A stretch of DNA of 63,631 nucleotides from Psychrobacter sp. UBA3480 (GTDB lineage Bacteria; Pseudomonadota; Gammaproteobacteria; Pseudomonadales; Moraxellaceae), in the NCBI RefSeq assembly GCF_002377945.1, contig NZ_DFQV01000026.1, positions 11,404 to 75,034 on the forward strand, in the 5' to 3' direction. This document shows positions 43,172 through 52,540 of the stretch, one piece after another. A program made the position numbers and the translations under genes. Numbering within the stretch: position 1 is the stretch's first letter; every line of letters starts with the position of its first letter. A model generated the notes under the pieces. The model was not told the origin of the DNA. It saw nothing but the letters and a program-made list of their open reading frames with translations, and ran no database searches.

Positions 43172-43231
43172 AAGTCATTCTTCCATTGTTGACGTAAAAG
43201 TTATTTTTAATCGTGTTTTCATTGCAACGTT

Positions 43232-43513
43232 TAGGGCGTGTTTGATATTCACAAATAGGCACTGCTGATTGCTAAAACGGTTCCAGACAAGGCGTAAAAC
43301 GATGGTAATGCTCGTGCCTTAGCTAGATTTACAACACAGTATGGGGCAGTTTTAGCATCAGCTCCAATATAAACAGAAGGAGACAGGACTATTTTTTGCC
43401 ACTTCATTGTTAAAACATAGACGCTTAGAATGACTAAACTTACTATTTTTAACGTCGAACTGTCTAAAAAATAGTCTCTGTCAGTGCCATGGTCGAATAT
43501 CAAGCACGCCCTA
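43232..43513. mobile_element. MITE-like element, 278 bp, with TA flanks
   Basis: The element body is 43234-43511. Its ends are GGGCGTGTTTGATATTC and, inverted, GGGCGTGCTTGATATTC (16 of 17 identical), each flanked by TA as in Tc1/mariner or IS630-type duplications. Inside are two nested inverted repeats (CTGATTGCTAAAAC with GTTTTAGCATCAG, and GACTATTTTTT with AAAAAATAGTC). No transposase is encoded, so this is a nonautonomous element. It sits in the divergent GST/LysR promoter region; the rest of 43172-43635 has no gene. Confidence 0.8.
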
Positions 43514-43635
43514 AGTTAAACACATTATTACTGGTTTTAATGTGGTTATATATAAGGAATAACGTGAATCACTATTGCTTTTAAGACAATAATAAAGCGA
43601 AAATACTTAAACATTCATCTAAATGGAGAGGTCAG

Positions 43636-44547
43636 TTGGATCAATTACGTGCCATTAAGTATTTCAGCAAAGTCGTAGAAACGGGCAGTTTTACTAAGGC
43701 GGCAAGTGCATTCAATGTACCGCCATCCTCACTATCGAGACGAGTATCTGATTTAGAAAAGAGCTTGGGCGCGACACTGTTAAAGCGCTCGACCCGAATC
43801 GTTAAATTGACCGAAGTAGGGCAGGTCTATTACGACGATATGCAGCAAGTATTGGATCAGATCGAGCAAAGTAAAGAAACAGTCCGCAGTTATCAAACGA
43901 CGCCAATGGGGCGCTTACGCATCAGCTCTATGGTGGGCTTTGGTGAAAAAATACTGCTACCACTGTTGGATGAGTTTGGTGAGTTGTATCCAGAGATTGT
44001 GCTAGATGTCAGTCTCAGTGATGAATTATCCGCATTGGGACGTGACGATGTCGATATTGCGATTCGCGGGGGTTATGCACCAAATGAGCGAGTGCTTGCC
44101 ATTAGGCTCATGGACAATGGGTTTATTCCGGTTGCGTCGCTCAGTTATTTAGAGATGCATGGCGAACCTAGTCATGTGATGGAGTTGAAAGAACATAAAG
44201 GTCTGTATTTCAAAGCCCCAAACGGGCCAACACCTTGGCTCTGCTATGTGGACGATCAGTGGCATGATGTCTCAGGGCCAGCAGTCGCAATTTCAAACAA
44301 TGGACCATGGCTAGCCAAAAAGGCTTGTAATGGTGAAGGGATTTTGATGTCCACTCGATGGGCGCTATCCTCATATCTCAAGTCAGGCGCATTGCAAGAG
44401 ATTAAATTTGAGCATCCATTAGCAATCACGCAGCACGCTGATATGGCCGTATATCTGCTGTATCAAAAGCAGCGCTATCTAGTACCAAAAGTAAAAGCCG
44501 CCGTCGATTTCTTGGTTGAGAGGATAAAAGTAGGAAATGAGCGTTGA
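43636..44547 (+). CDS. LysR-family transcriptional regulator
   Basis: 303 residues, TTG start at 43636 with GGAGAGG upstream. MDQLRAIKYFSKVVETGSFTKAASAF and PSSLSRRVSDLEKSLG form the helix-turn-helix; the effector domain follows. It is divergent from the GST-MDR pair, so these are its probable targets, although the 278-bp insert now separates the promoters. Codon use looks like that of its neighbours. Confidence 0.93.
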   Translation: MDQLRAIKYFSKVVETGSFTKAASAFNVPPSSLSRRVSDLEKSLGATLLKRSTRIVKLTEVGQVYYDDMQQVLDQIEQSKETVRSYQTTPMGRLRISSMVGFGEKILLPLLDEFGELYPEIVLDVSLSDELSALGRDDVDIAIRGGYAPNERVLAIRLMDNGFIPVASLSYLEMHGEPSHVMELKEHKGLYFKAPNGPTPWLCYVDDQWHDVSGPAVAISNNGPWLAKKACNGEGILMSTRWALSSYLKSGALQEIKFEHPLAITQHADMAVYLLYQKQRYLVPKVKAAVDFLVERIKVGNER

Positions 44548-44644
44548 TGTAAGGGAAGTGTGCTATCTACAACCTCATTACATTCATATTCTTATCGACA
44601 CTTAAGAGGCTTGAGATACAATCGTTATAGCATGTTATGACAGG

Positions 44645-45418
44645 CTACTCATTATATTCCTGATTGAAAATAACAGATAGCTCATTGGCAGCTTCTTGCA
44701 TGACAGGCACATAGCTCAGTAGCTCATCCAAAGATTTTCTGACGATAGGACTATGAGTAAATACCGTAGCAAATGCGGGCTGTTCACCATTCGGAATCGG
44801 GACGGCACAGGCGACCATACCAGGAATAAACTCTTCATTATCTGTCCCTATCTGTGTCTTACGTACTTCAGCAATGGACGTCATGAGTTGTTTTTTATCA
44901 GTCTGAGTATGGGTCGTGAGCGCCTGTAACGATAGTTTTTCTACAATACGCTCGCACTTATTATCTGCCAACTGCGTCAACAATAATTTGCCACTGGCAC
45001 AGGCCCAGATAGGTATATTGGTTCCGGTAGGTAACTGTATTTGGACAGGCCAGTCAGATATCACACGATCGATATATACCACTTCTAAGTCTTGCAACAC
45101 TGCAATCCCTACCGACTCACCAATTTTGGCTGAAAGCTGTTGTAATATCGCCAACCTTTCCGCTTTAAAAGGACTGTTTTTCCACAGGTCTAAAGCTAGG
45201 TCATGCATTCTTTTTCCGCAGGTTACTTTTCCATGCAAATCTAATTGGACAAATTGAAGCGGTTGTAGCTGATTTAACAATCGGTACATACTAGGTACAG
45301 GGATGTCCAATGTTTCTGCTAAGTCAATAACGCCCATAGGCTTAGCAGATTTGGCCAATACTTCTACGATTTGCAAAACTCGCTCGACGCTTGAGCCCTT
45401 TTTTTTGACATTATTCAT
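44645..45418 (-). CDS. IclR-family transcriptional regulator (KipR-like)
   Basis: 257 residues. N-terminal winged helix (SSVERVLQIVEVLAKSAKPMGVIDLAE, VPSMYRLLNQL), then the IclR effector domain (KIGESVGIAVLQDLEVVYID, WACASGKLLL, and AFATVFTHSPIVRKSLDELLS). It is divergent from the carboxylase/5-oxoprolinase operon beginning at 45642. In Bacillus the same position is held by kipR in ycsFGI-kipIAR, so this is its probable regulator. The effector is unknown. Confidence 0.92.
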   Translation of the reverse strand: MNNVKKKGSSVERVLQIVEVLAKSAKPMGVIDLAETLDIPVPSMYRLLNQLQPLQFVQLDLHGKVTCGKRMHDLALDLWKNSPFKAERLAILQQLSAKIGESVGIAVLQDLEVVYIDRVISDWPVQIQLPTGTNIPIWACASGKLLLTQLADNKCERIVEKLSLQALTTHTQTDKKQLMTSIAEVRKTQIGTDNEEFIPGMVACAVPIPNGEQPAFATVFTHSPIVRKSLDELLSYVPVMQEAANELSVIFNQEYNE

Positions 45419-45641
45419 AGTTCAATTTGCATCCTTAACTGTGCGTTCAAGAAGATCACTCATCATGTTCATCACATATTTCTGTATTCATATCTTGTCA
45501 TATCGAAGGTGTTCTGATAAGTTACATAACGATAATCATAGTTCTCGATATATGAAATAAAATTATAAATAGCCATACCAATATAAAACAAATCATAAAC
45601 TTTTATCTGCTAAAAATAATAAAGCGTAAGAGGTTGTAATA

Positions 45642-46433
45642 ATGTTAGATTTAGCAAATATGACGCCGACAGAGGTCAGAGCGTTAATCAGTAACAATGA
45701 ACTTAACAAGCCGACTTCCGGCATGTGTAAAGGTCATATACAAGCAAACCTAGTCATAGTGCCCAAAAATTTGGCCTATGATTTTTTATTGTTTGCACAA
45801 AGAAACCCAAAGTCTTGTCCTATTTTAGATGTAACAGATGTCGGTAGTGCAGAGCCACGTCTCATGGCAAAAGGCGCAGACTTGAGGTCTGATGTCCCAA
45901 AGTATCGGATATACAAATTTGGCGAATTAGTGGCTGAGGTATCAGATCTAAAAGACTACTGGAGAGAGGATTTGGTCTGCTTTCTTTTAGGATGCAGTTT
46001 TTCCTTTGAGTCTGCCATGCTAAATGCGTCTATTCCTATTAGACATATTGAAGACAATCACAATGTGCCAATGTATATCACAAACATAGAAACTGAGCCT
46101 GCAGGACAGTTTCATGGGAAAATGGTGGTTAGCATGCGGCCAATACCTTATCCATTAATCACCAGAGCCGTCCAAGCGACCTCTCGATTTCCGCAAGTAC
46201 ATGGCGCGCCTATTCATATCGGAGACCCTAGTGTCATCGGTATAACCGACATTCATGTGCCTGATTTTGGTGATGCATCCATCATAAAAGAAGGCGAAGT
46301 CCCTGTATTTTGGGCTTGCGGTGTGACGCCGCAAAGTATCGCTATGACTAGTAAGCCAGAGCTGATGATAACGCATTCACCAGGACATATGTTTATCTGC
46401 GACCCAAGAGATGAAGACTTGGCAGTTCTATAA
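45642..46433 (+). CDS. putative hydro-lyase, DUF1445 family (YcsI-like)
   Basis: 263 residues, full length. The family stretches GMCKGHIQANLVIVP, CPILDVTDVGSAEP, LGCSFSFESAML, VVSMRPIP and HSPGHMFICDPRD are recognisable. DUF1445 relatives include the D-glutamate cyclase domain of a mammalian protein that makes 5-oxo-D-proline from D-glutamate; the bacterial role is not settled. AGAGG precedes the ATG. It begins the operon that continues with biotin carrier, biotin carboxylase and PxpBCA, which supports a 5-oxoproline/glutamate link. Confidence 0.92.
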   Translation: MLDLANMTPTEVRALISNNELNKPTSGMCKGHIQANLVIVPKNLAYDFLLFAQRNPKSCPILDVTDVGSAEPRLMAKGADLRSDVPKYRIYKFGELVAEVSDLKDYWREDLVCFLLGCSFSFESAMLNASIPIRHIEDNHNVPMYITNIETEPAGQFHGKMVVSMRPIPYPLITRAVQATSRFPQVHGAPIHIGDPSVIGITDIHVPDFGDASIIKEGEVPVFWACGVTPQSIAMTSKPELMITHSPGHMFICDPRDEDLAVL

Positions 46434-46615
46434 TTTCTGATGACAAAAGTGCTTTTAATACGCATAGAGATAATTAATTTCAAACTATTATTTTAATAAG
46501 CCAATCAATAAATTGTCACATATCGTTCAACAATCACACTTTACATACATCACTAGGTACGAATTTTTTATAAAAAATAATTGTTCACTTTCACTCTAAT
46601 GGAATAGCCAATCAT

Positions 46616-47128
46616 ATGAATATCAATTTTACGGATCTGGAAAAACTGATCAAACTTGCAGAATGCGCCGATATAAAATCTTTAGAACTCACTGATGGTG
46701 ATGCACGTATTTCTATCGTTTGCCAATCTGACGGCAACCAAAGTAGCGGCAATCATATCGCTCATACTCCCAACCCAAGGGCGTCTCATTCAGAGTCTCA
46801 AACCGAAACCACTCAAAATAGTACGGATAATAATACCAATGTAGACAGTGATCGTAGTGATGAAACTGTGACTACAGAGGTGGAGAAATCCCAAATAATA
46901 GCGCCTATGCTAGGTACGTTTTATCGTCGCTCTGAGCCGACAGCAGAAGTGTTTTTTCAGGTAGGAGATAAGGTGGAAGTAGGGCAGACACTATGCATCA
47001 TTGAAGCCATGAAAATGATGTACGAGGTCAAAGCAGAAACTGCGTGTACGCTTAAAGAGATTTTGGTTGATGAAGGTGATGTCGTAGAGTATGCCCAGCC
47101 CTTATTTGTTATAGAGCCAAACAGTTAA
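46616..47128 (+). CDS. biotin carboxyl carrier protein (AccB-like)
   Basis: 170 residues. The N-terminal 35 residues resemble the AccB dimer segment, then comes a Ser/Thr/Gln-rich linker (about residues 45-85), then the biotinyl domain with CIIEAMKMMYEV, whose Lys (near residue 136) is the biotin attachment site. It feeds the biotin carboxylase encoded 68 bp downstream. It is probably not the housekeeping AccB, since it sits in the pxp-type operon. Confidence 0.93.
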   Translation: MNINFTDLEKLIKLAECADIKSLELTDGDARISIVCQSDGNQSSGNHIAHTPNPRASHSESQTETTQNSTDNNTNVDSDRSDETVTTEVEKSQIIAPMLGTFYRRSEPTAEVFFQVGDKVEVGQTLCIIEAMKMMYEVKAETACTLKEILVDEGDVVEYAQPLFVIEPNS

Positions 47129-47196
47129 AGCCGCTCAATATTGTATAGACGCTGCACAAACACTGTATTTGACACTATATTTTTAAGGGAATAAAC

Positions 47197-48543
47197 ATGT
47201 TCACAAAAATCTTAATTGCCAATCGCGGCGAGATTGCGCTACGTATTATCCGAGCTTGTAAGCAGTTGGGTATTAAATCCGTCATTGCCCATTCTGAATC
47301 AGACAAAGACTCATTGCCTGTACGCCTAGCCGATGAAGCAGTATGCATCGGGCCTGCCAATGCCACGCACAGCTACCTTAATCAAAGAGCGCTAGTTTCT
47401 GCTGCAAAAATCACCAATGCGCAAGCCATCCATCCAGGCTATGGCTTTTTGTCTGAAAACTCAGACTTTGCCGCTTTGGTTGAAGACTCAGGTCTCACCT
47501 TTATTGGCCCAACGGCTGACAATATCAGAAACATGGGCGACAAGGTTGAAGCCAAAAAACAAATGACGATGGCGGGCGTGCCCTGTGTGCCTGGTTCTGA
47601 TGGTGCATTGCCTGCTGATTCAGAGCAAGTTATCAAGATTGCCAGTGACGTTGGTTATCCAGTCATTATCAAAGCAGCAAGCGGTGGCGGCGGTCGTGGG
47701 ATGCGCGTGGTCGAAAAAGAAGCCGACTTACTCTCTGCGATTTCTATGACGCAAACAGAAGCCAAAGCCAATTTTGGTAGCGCCATTGTCTATCTTGAAA
47801 AATACCTACAAGCACCGCGTCATATCGAAGTGCAAGTCATGTCCGATACCCACGGTAATGCTATCTATTTAGGCGAGCGTGATTGCTCTATGCAGCGTCG
47901 TCATCAAAAAGTTATTGAAGAAGCGCCAGCACCCGGTATTACTGAAGAGCAGCGCCAGAAAATCGGACAAGCATGTGTCACAGCTTGCGAGCAAATGCAG
48001 TATAGAGGCGCAGGCACGTTTGAGTTTCTATATGAAAATGGCGAATTCTTCTTTATCGAGATGAATACTCGTGTGCAAGTTGAGCACACCATCACTGAGA
48101 TGGTGACGGGTGTTGATATTGTGCAAGAACAAATCAGAGTGGCGGCAGGGCTTCCACTGGCATACAAGCAAAGTGATATCGCCATTACCGGACACGCTTT
48201 TGAGTGCCGTATTAATGCTGAAAACGCGCAGACATTTTTGCCAAATGCTGGACGCATAGACTACTGCCACATGCCAGCAGGGTTTGGTATCAGAGTAGAT
48301 AGTCATGCTGAGTCGAACTACACCGTGCCGCCATCTTATGACAGTTTGATTGCCAAGATATGTGTACAAGATCGTTCAAGAGAAAAAGCGATAGAAAAAA
48401 TGCGTGCGGCATTATCAGAAGCGCAAATCACCGGGATTGATACCAATATTGGTCTGCATCAGCGACTCTTTGAGGATAAGGTGTTTTGTGAAGGTCAAAT
48501 GAGCATCCATTATCTAGAACAGTGGATACAAGACAATATATAA
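47197..48543 (+). CDS. biotin carboxylase subunit (AccC-like)
   Basis: 448 residues. ATP-dependent carboxylation of biotin. The start [21 protein letters not shown] is universal, followed by the ATP-grasp glycine loop [31 protein letters not shown] and the catalytic [29 protein letters not shown] precedes the ATG. With the biotin carrier and PxpB/PxpC (KipI/KipA) it makes up the set of parts found fused in urea carboxylase, so it may serve a carboxylase acting on a small amide such as 5-oxoproline. Confidence 0.95.
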   Translation: MFTKILIANRGEIALRIIRACKQLGIKSVIAHSESDKDSLPVRLADEAVCIGPANATHSYLNQRALVSAAKITNAQAIHPGYGFLSENSDFAALVEDSGLTFIGPTADNIRNMGDKVEAKKQMTMAGVPCVPGSDGALPADSEQVIKIASDVGYPVIIKAASGGGGRGMRVVEKEADLLSAISMTQTEAKANFGSAIVYLEKYLQAPRHIEVQVMSDTHGNAIYLGERDCSMQRRHQKVIEEAPAPGITEEQRQKIGQACVTACEQMQYRGAGTFEFLYENGEFFFIEMNTRVQVEHTITEMVTGVDIVQEQIRVAAGLPLAYKQSDIAITGHAFECRINAENAQTFLPNAGRIDYCHMPAGFGIRVDSHAESNYTVPPSYDSLIAKICVQDRSREKAIEKMRAALSEAQITGIDTNIGLHQRLFEDKVFCEGQMSIHYLEQWIQDNI

Positions 48544-48609
48544 ATCAGGTCTGACCCGCAAAAATTAAAACCAAATCTGACATTAGCGTCAGAAGCGTCA
48601 GAATCAAGA

Positions 48610-48718
48610 TACAGTCGGTTCAATATAATTTGGATACAAGGAAGGCGAGTGAAAGTACTACAAGTAGTAGACTAAGCGAGCCTGACACCGTATCCAATTT
48701 ATAGATGATTTGACTGTA
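48610..48718. repeat. 109-bp palindromic repeat unit between biotin carboxylase and pxpB
   Basis: Imperfect terminal inverted repeats of about 28 bp: TACAGTC...TCA...TATAA...TTGGATAC at the left and its inverse at the right. The interior holds a small hairpin, ACTACAAGTAGT. No coding capacity. It looks like a dispersed intergenic repeat (REP/MITE class) inserted into the operon. Confidence 0.72.
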
Positions 48719-48746
48719 GTAGATAAAAATAATGGAGCACGTGCTA

Positions 48747-49400
48747 ATGGAACTACAATGGCAACTATGCAGTGAAACCAATCTCGCGTTGTTTTTCCCT
48801 AAACCGATCACCTTAGAAAAACAACAAAAGTGCTGGGCTTTATCAGACAGCATCCAGAAAATGCCAGAAGTCATCGAAGTGGTGATTGGTATGAATACGC
48901 TCAGTGTATTCATCGTGCCATTAACTTGGGCTGAGCTTACTACCTTTAAAGATAAGCTGTCAGATTTGCTCAATGACATCCCTTCAAAAACCATCCATGG
49001 CAAGCACGTCGAGATACCAGTACATTACGGTGGAAAATATGGCCCTGATCTAGCGGCCATGGCGAATGAGCTAAAACTCTCGGTCGAAGCCGTTGTTGAG
49101 CTACATACCAAAGCCACTTATACCGTTTACTTTATCGGTTTTCAGCCAGGATTTCCTTATCTTGGCGGCTTGTCTGAGTCGCTGTATTTCCCAAGACACG
49201 CCATCCCTAGAACTCAAGTGCCAGCAGGCTCAGTGGGTATCGGCGGCGAGCAGACAGGGGTGTACCCTTTTGAGTCTCCAGGCGGCTGGCAGTTACTCGG
49301 CCAGACGGATACTGCTTTATTTGATTTAACCAAGTCTTCTCCGACGTTGCTTAACGCAGGCGATACTTTGACATTTAAAGCGATTGATATTCATCAATAA
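48747..49400 (+). CDS. pxpB: 5-oxoprolinase subunit B (KipI family)
   Basis: 217 residues. The family hallmarks are near residue 125: FIGFQPGFPYLGGL, then PAGSVGIGGEQTGVYPFESPGGWQLLG. PxpB and PxpC form a complex that, with PxpA, opens 5-oxo-L-proline to glutamate using ATP; the Bacillus homologue KipI inhibits the sporulation kinase KinA. I use the ATG at 48747 (GGAG upstream), not the one at 48732. It is followed by pxpC after 52 bp. Confidence 0.94.
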   Translation: MELQWQLCSETNLALFFPKPITLEKQQKCWALSDSIQKMPEVIEVVIGMNTLSVFIVPLTWAELTTFKDKLSDLLNDIPSKTIHGKHVEIPVHYGGKYGPDLAAMANELKLSVEAVVELHTKATYTVYFIGFQPGFPYLGGLSESLYFPRHAIPRTQVPAGSVGIGGEQTGVYPFESPGGWQLLGQTDTALFDLTKSSPTLLNAGDTLTFKAIDIHQ

Positions 49401-49452
49401 GCGATAAATAAAAGATGCATGAATCAAAAAGACAAATGAACAGGTGGTATCA

Positions 49453-50376
49453 ATGAAAATTTTAACTGCAAGCGCCCTTGCCAGTATTCAAGATTCGGGA
49501 CGACTGGGTTACCGAAGCATGGGCGTGGGTAGAAATGGCGTGATGGACAGCTGGGCGCTACAAGCCGGCAATGCTTTGATGAAAAACGAAGCCAACGAAC
49601 CCGCTATTGAAATAGCACTCGGTGAGCTAACCATACAGTTTGAAGAAAGCGTCAGCTTTTGCTTAACAGGCTCTTTATACGAGGCCTATCTAGACGACAA
49701 GCGTGTTCCTTGCTATTGGCGTATCAATGCAACAGCTGGGCAAACGCTCAAACTTTTGCGCCCGCTACAAGGCATGTATACCTATTTATGTGTGCATGGC
49801 GGCTTTGATATCGAGCCAGTATTGCAGTCAGTTAGCACCAATCTCAAAGCAGGGTTTGGCGGATTTGAAGGCAGATATTTAAAAGCCGATGACAGCTTAA
49901 CGGTAAAATCTGAATCCAGCCTGCCTGTCATTGGGGTGGCTCGACTTGCCCCAACCGAGGTTATTCGAGTGATAAAAAGCAGTGAGTATGATTGCTTCAC
50001 TGAGTCGTCTAAACAAGCATTTGAGACCCAGCCATGGAAACTACAAAGCAGTAGCAACCGTATGGGTTACCGCTTAGAGGGGACAGCAGCGCTTGAATTT
50101 AGTAAGCCAGTAGAAATGAGCTCACATGGCGTTGATATTGGAATGATTCAGGTGCCACCACAAGGACAACCGATTGTGTTAATGGCAGACGGGCAAACGA
50201 CGGGTGGCTACCCTAAAATTGCAACCGTTATTAACGCAGACATAGGGCTGATGGCACAGATTAGATTTGGCAAAGCCTGTCAGTTCGTCGTTGTGTCGTT
50301 AGAGCAGGCGCTGCGTGAACAACAGAAAAGACAACATTACATCGATCAAATAAAGGAGTATGCCAATGAAAATTGA
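49453..50376 (+). CDS. pxpC: 5-oxoprolinase subunit C (biotin-dependent carboxyltransferase / KipA family)
   Basis: 307 residues. It opens with ASIQDSGRLGYRSMGVGRNGVMD, and SNRMGYRLEG and MADGQTTGGYPKIATVI lie in the second half, all standard for the AHS2 (KipA) domain, which is also the C-terminal carboxyltransferase-like part of urea carboxylase. Start at the ATG at 49453; AGGTGG lies just upstream. It overlaps pxpA by 11 bp. Confidence 0.94.
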   Translation: MKILTASALASIQDSGRLGYRSMGVGRNGVMDSWALQAGNALMKNEANEPAIEIALGELTIQFEESVSFCLTGSLYEAYLDDKRVPCYWRINATAGQTLKLLRPLQGMYTYLCVHGGFDIEPVLQSVSTNLKAGFGGFEGRYLKADDSLTVKSESSLPVIGVARLAPTEVIRVIKSSEYDCFTESSKQAFETQPWKLQSSSNRMGYRLEGTAALEFSKPVEMSSHGVDIGMIQVPPQGQPIVLMADGQTTGGYPKIATVINADIGLMAQIRFGKACQFVVVSLEQALREQQKRQHYIDQIKEYANEN

Positions 50377-51103
50377 TTTAAATGCTGATGTGGCTGAAGG
50401 CTGCGGGCAAGACGACAAGTTATTGACGATAGTCAGCTCAGCCAATGTCTGCTGCGGTCTTCATGCTGGTTCTTACAGCGAGATGCTAGCCACGTTGCAA
50501 TTGGCAAAAGAAAACAACGTGAGCGTAGGCGCACATCCTGGTCTAAACGATAGAGAAAACTTTGGCCGTATTCATCAGCCATTAAGCGAATCTGAGTATC
50601 GTGCTTTGTTAGCATATCAGTTGGGTGCAACCAAAGCGCTCTGTGACTTGGTTGGTGTGACTTTGGACTATGTAAAACCGCATGGTGCGTTGTACAACCA
50701 AGCGGCCATTGATGAAGATTTATCAGACATTTTGGCCAGTGAAATCAAACGATTTGATCCAAATCTAAAAGTCATGGGTCTGTCTGGTGGTTATCTGGTT
50801 AAAGCAGCCAAAAAGCAGGGTTTAGCCTCGATATCAGAAGTGTTTGCCGATAGGAACTATGAAAAAGACGGCTCATTGGTCTCTCGTAGCAAAGACAATG
50901 CGCTAATAACCGATACGGATGATGCGATTAAGCATGTATTGCAGATGATAACTGAAGGGACTGTCACCAGTGTCTGCGGTCAAACCGTACCCGTAGAGGC
51001 ACAAAGTATCTGCCTACATGGGGATGGTGAACACGCCATTTTGTTTGCGCAAGAAATAAAGAAACAACTAGAGCTCAAAGGTATCACTATCTCTGCCTAC
51101 TAA
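50366..51103 (+). CDS. pxpA: 5-oxoprolinase subunit A (LamB/YcsF family)
   Basis: 245 residues. N-terminal KIDLNADVAEG, then SANVCCGLHAG, GAHPGLNDRENFGR, VKPHGALYNQA and CLHGDGEHA, the complete YcsF set. PxpA is required with PxpBC for ATP-dependent 5-oxoproline hydrolysis. Start at the ATG at 50366, 8 nt after AAGGAG; the ATG at 50360 is too close to that site. The 3' flank carries a 170-bp MITE-like element, after which the transporter gene begins. Confidence 0.95.
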   Translation: MKIDLNADVAEGCGQDDKLLTIVSSANVCCGLHAGSYSEMLATLQLAKENNVSVGAHPGLNDRENFGRIHQPLSESEYRALLAYQLGATKALCDLVGVTLDYVKPHGALYNQAAIDEDLSDILASEIKRFDPNLKVMGLSGGYLVKAAKKQGLASISEVFADRNYEKDGSLVSRSKDNALITDTDDAIKHVLQMITEGTVTSVCGQTVPVEAQSICLHGDGEHAILFAQEIKKQLELKGITISAY

Positions 51104-51115
51104 ATATCCGCACGC

Positions 51116-51289
51116 TAGGGCATGTCCTCAATTCAATCGATGGTCATCTAAATGGGTTAAAAATGGCTAAATCTTGCCAAACAGCGTCAAATAGCTGACT
51201 AATATCTCGATATTATCTGCGCTATTTTCCTTGTTTGACTACAATTTATCTCATTTTTACCACCATTTTTAAAATGAGGACACGCCCTA
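51116..51289. mobile_element. MITE-like element, 170 bp, with TA flanks
   Basis: Body 51118-51287. The ends are GGGCATGTCCTCAATT and, inverted, GGGCGTGTCCTCATTT, with a TA dinucleotide on each side. The interior is nearly the same, inverted, as the element at 58752-58911. No reading frame. It lies between pxpA and the NRAMP-type transporter. Confidence 0.85.
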
Positions 51290-51329
51290 ATCATTTGATT
51301 AAATAATCCCATATAGAACAAGGATGTTT

Positions 51330-52517
51330 ATGAGCACCATAAAAAAACATAATACCGCCATTTTAGGCGCGGCCTTCCTGATGGCCACATCAGCAGTAGG
51401 GCCAGGGTTTTTGACCCAAACGGCCACATTCACCGAAAGCCTAATGGCAAGTTTCGGCTTTGTTATCTTAATATCTATTGTTATGGACATCGGCGTCCAG
51501 CTTAACGTTTGGCGAGTAGTCGCAGTCTCCAAAAAACGCGCGCAGGAAATCGCCAACTTGGTGTTCCCTGGTGTCGGTTACTTGCTCGCGTTCTTAATCA
51601 TTGCGGGTGGTCTGGCTTTTAATATTGGTAATATTGGCGGTGCCGGACTTGGCATGCAGTCCATGTTCAATATGTCGCCCATCACAGGCGCCCTGATTAG
51701 TGGTGTGATTGCCGTCGCCATATTTTTAGGCCGAGAAACGGGGCCTATGATGGATAAATTCGCTCAGTTAATGGGTTTTATCCTGATTGTATTGGTCATT
51801 TATGTGGTCTTTAAATCTGATCCACCATTAGCAGAAGCCGTCAGCAAAACCATCATGCCTGACAAAATTGATGCAGTGGCTATCGTGACGCTAGTTGGCG
51901 GTACGGTTGGCGGTTATATTACTTTCTCAGGTGCGCATCGCTTATTAGAAGCAGGCGTCAGCGGAGAAGAGAATTTAAAATCAGTAACCAGAAGCTCGGT
52001 CTCTGGTATTTTGATTGCCTCTGTTATTCGCGTATTTTTATTCCTTGCCGTATTAGGCGTGGTATCTCAAGGCTTTGCATTGGATCCTGCCAACCCAGCC
52101 ATGTCGCCGTTTCAGTACATTTTAGGAAACGCAGGTAAAGTTATTTTTGGTATGGTGATTTGGGCTGCGTCTGTGACCTCGGTGATTGGTGCTGCTTATA
52201 CCTCTGTGTCTTTTATGACCAACTTTCATCCGTTCATTGAGACCTATAAACGCTACTTCATTATAGGTTTCATCGTTATCTCAACGTTGGTGTTTGCCAC
52301 TGTCGGTAAACCGGCTCAAGTATTGGTATTGGTCGGTACGTTAAATGGCTTAGTGCTACCTATCGCTATGGTCATCATTCTGATTGCCGCCTACAGAAAA
52401 AATATCGTTGGCAATTATAAGCATCCGATTTGGATTGCGGCATTTGGTTGGTTAATCGCCATCGTGATGAGTATCCTAAGTGTCATGACCATTGCTAAAT
52501 ATCTGGGCATGAGTTAA
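51330..52517 (+). CDS. NRAMP-superfamily transporter (YcsG-like)
   Basis: 395 residues, about eleven TM segments. It opens with AAFLMATSAVGPGFLTQTATFTES, the NRAMP TM1 region, but the metal-binding DPGN is replaced by VGPGF, and the Met of the usual TM6 MPHN is not visible. These changes fit YcsG-type members that may carry a compound other than divalent metal; by context, 5-oxoproline or another amino acid derivative is inferred. AAGGATG precedes the ATG at 51330; a frame begins at 51324. Confidence 0.85.
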   Translation: MSTIKKHNTAILGAAFLMATSAVGPGFLTQTATFTESLMASFGFVILISIVMDIGVQLNVWRVVAVSKKRAQEIANLVFPGVGYLLAFLIIAGGLAFNIGNIGGAGLGMQSMFNMSPITGALISGVIAVAIFLGRETGPMMDKFAQLMGFILIVLVIYVVFKSDPPLAEAVSKTIMPDKIDAVAIVTLVGGTVGGYITFSGAHRLLEAGVSGEENLKSVTRSSVSGILIASVIRVFLFLAVLGVVSQGFALDPANPAMSPFQYILGNAGKVIFGMVIWAASVTSVIGAAYTSVSFMTNFHPFIETYKRYFIIGFIVISTLVFATVGKPAQVLVLVGTLNGLVLPIAMVIILIAAYRKNIVGNYKHPIWIAAFGWLIAIVMSILSVMTIAKYLGMS

Positions 52518-52540
52518 AAAATTAAGATAAGGAATGTATT

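Noticed and set aside
43249..43503. 84-codon reading frame on the minus strand
   Set aside because: It lies inside the 278-bp MITE-like element, has no ribosome-binding site and no family-like sequence.
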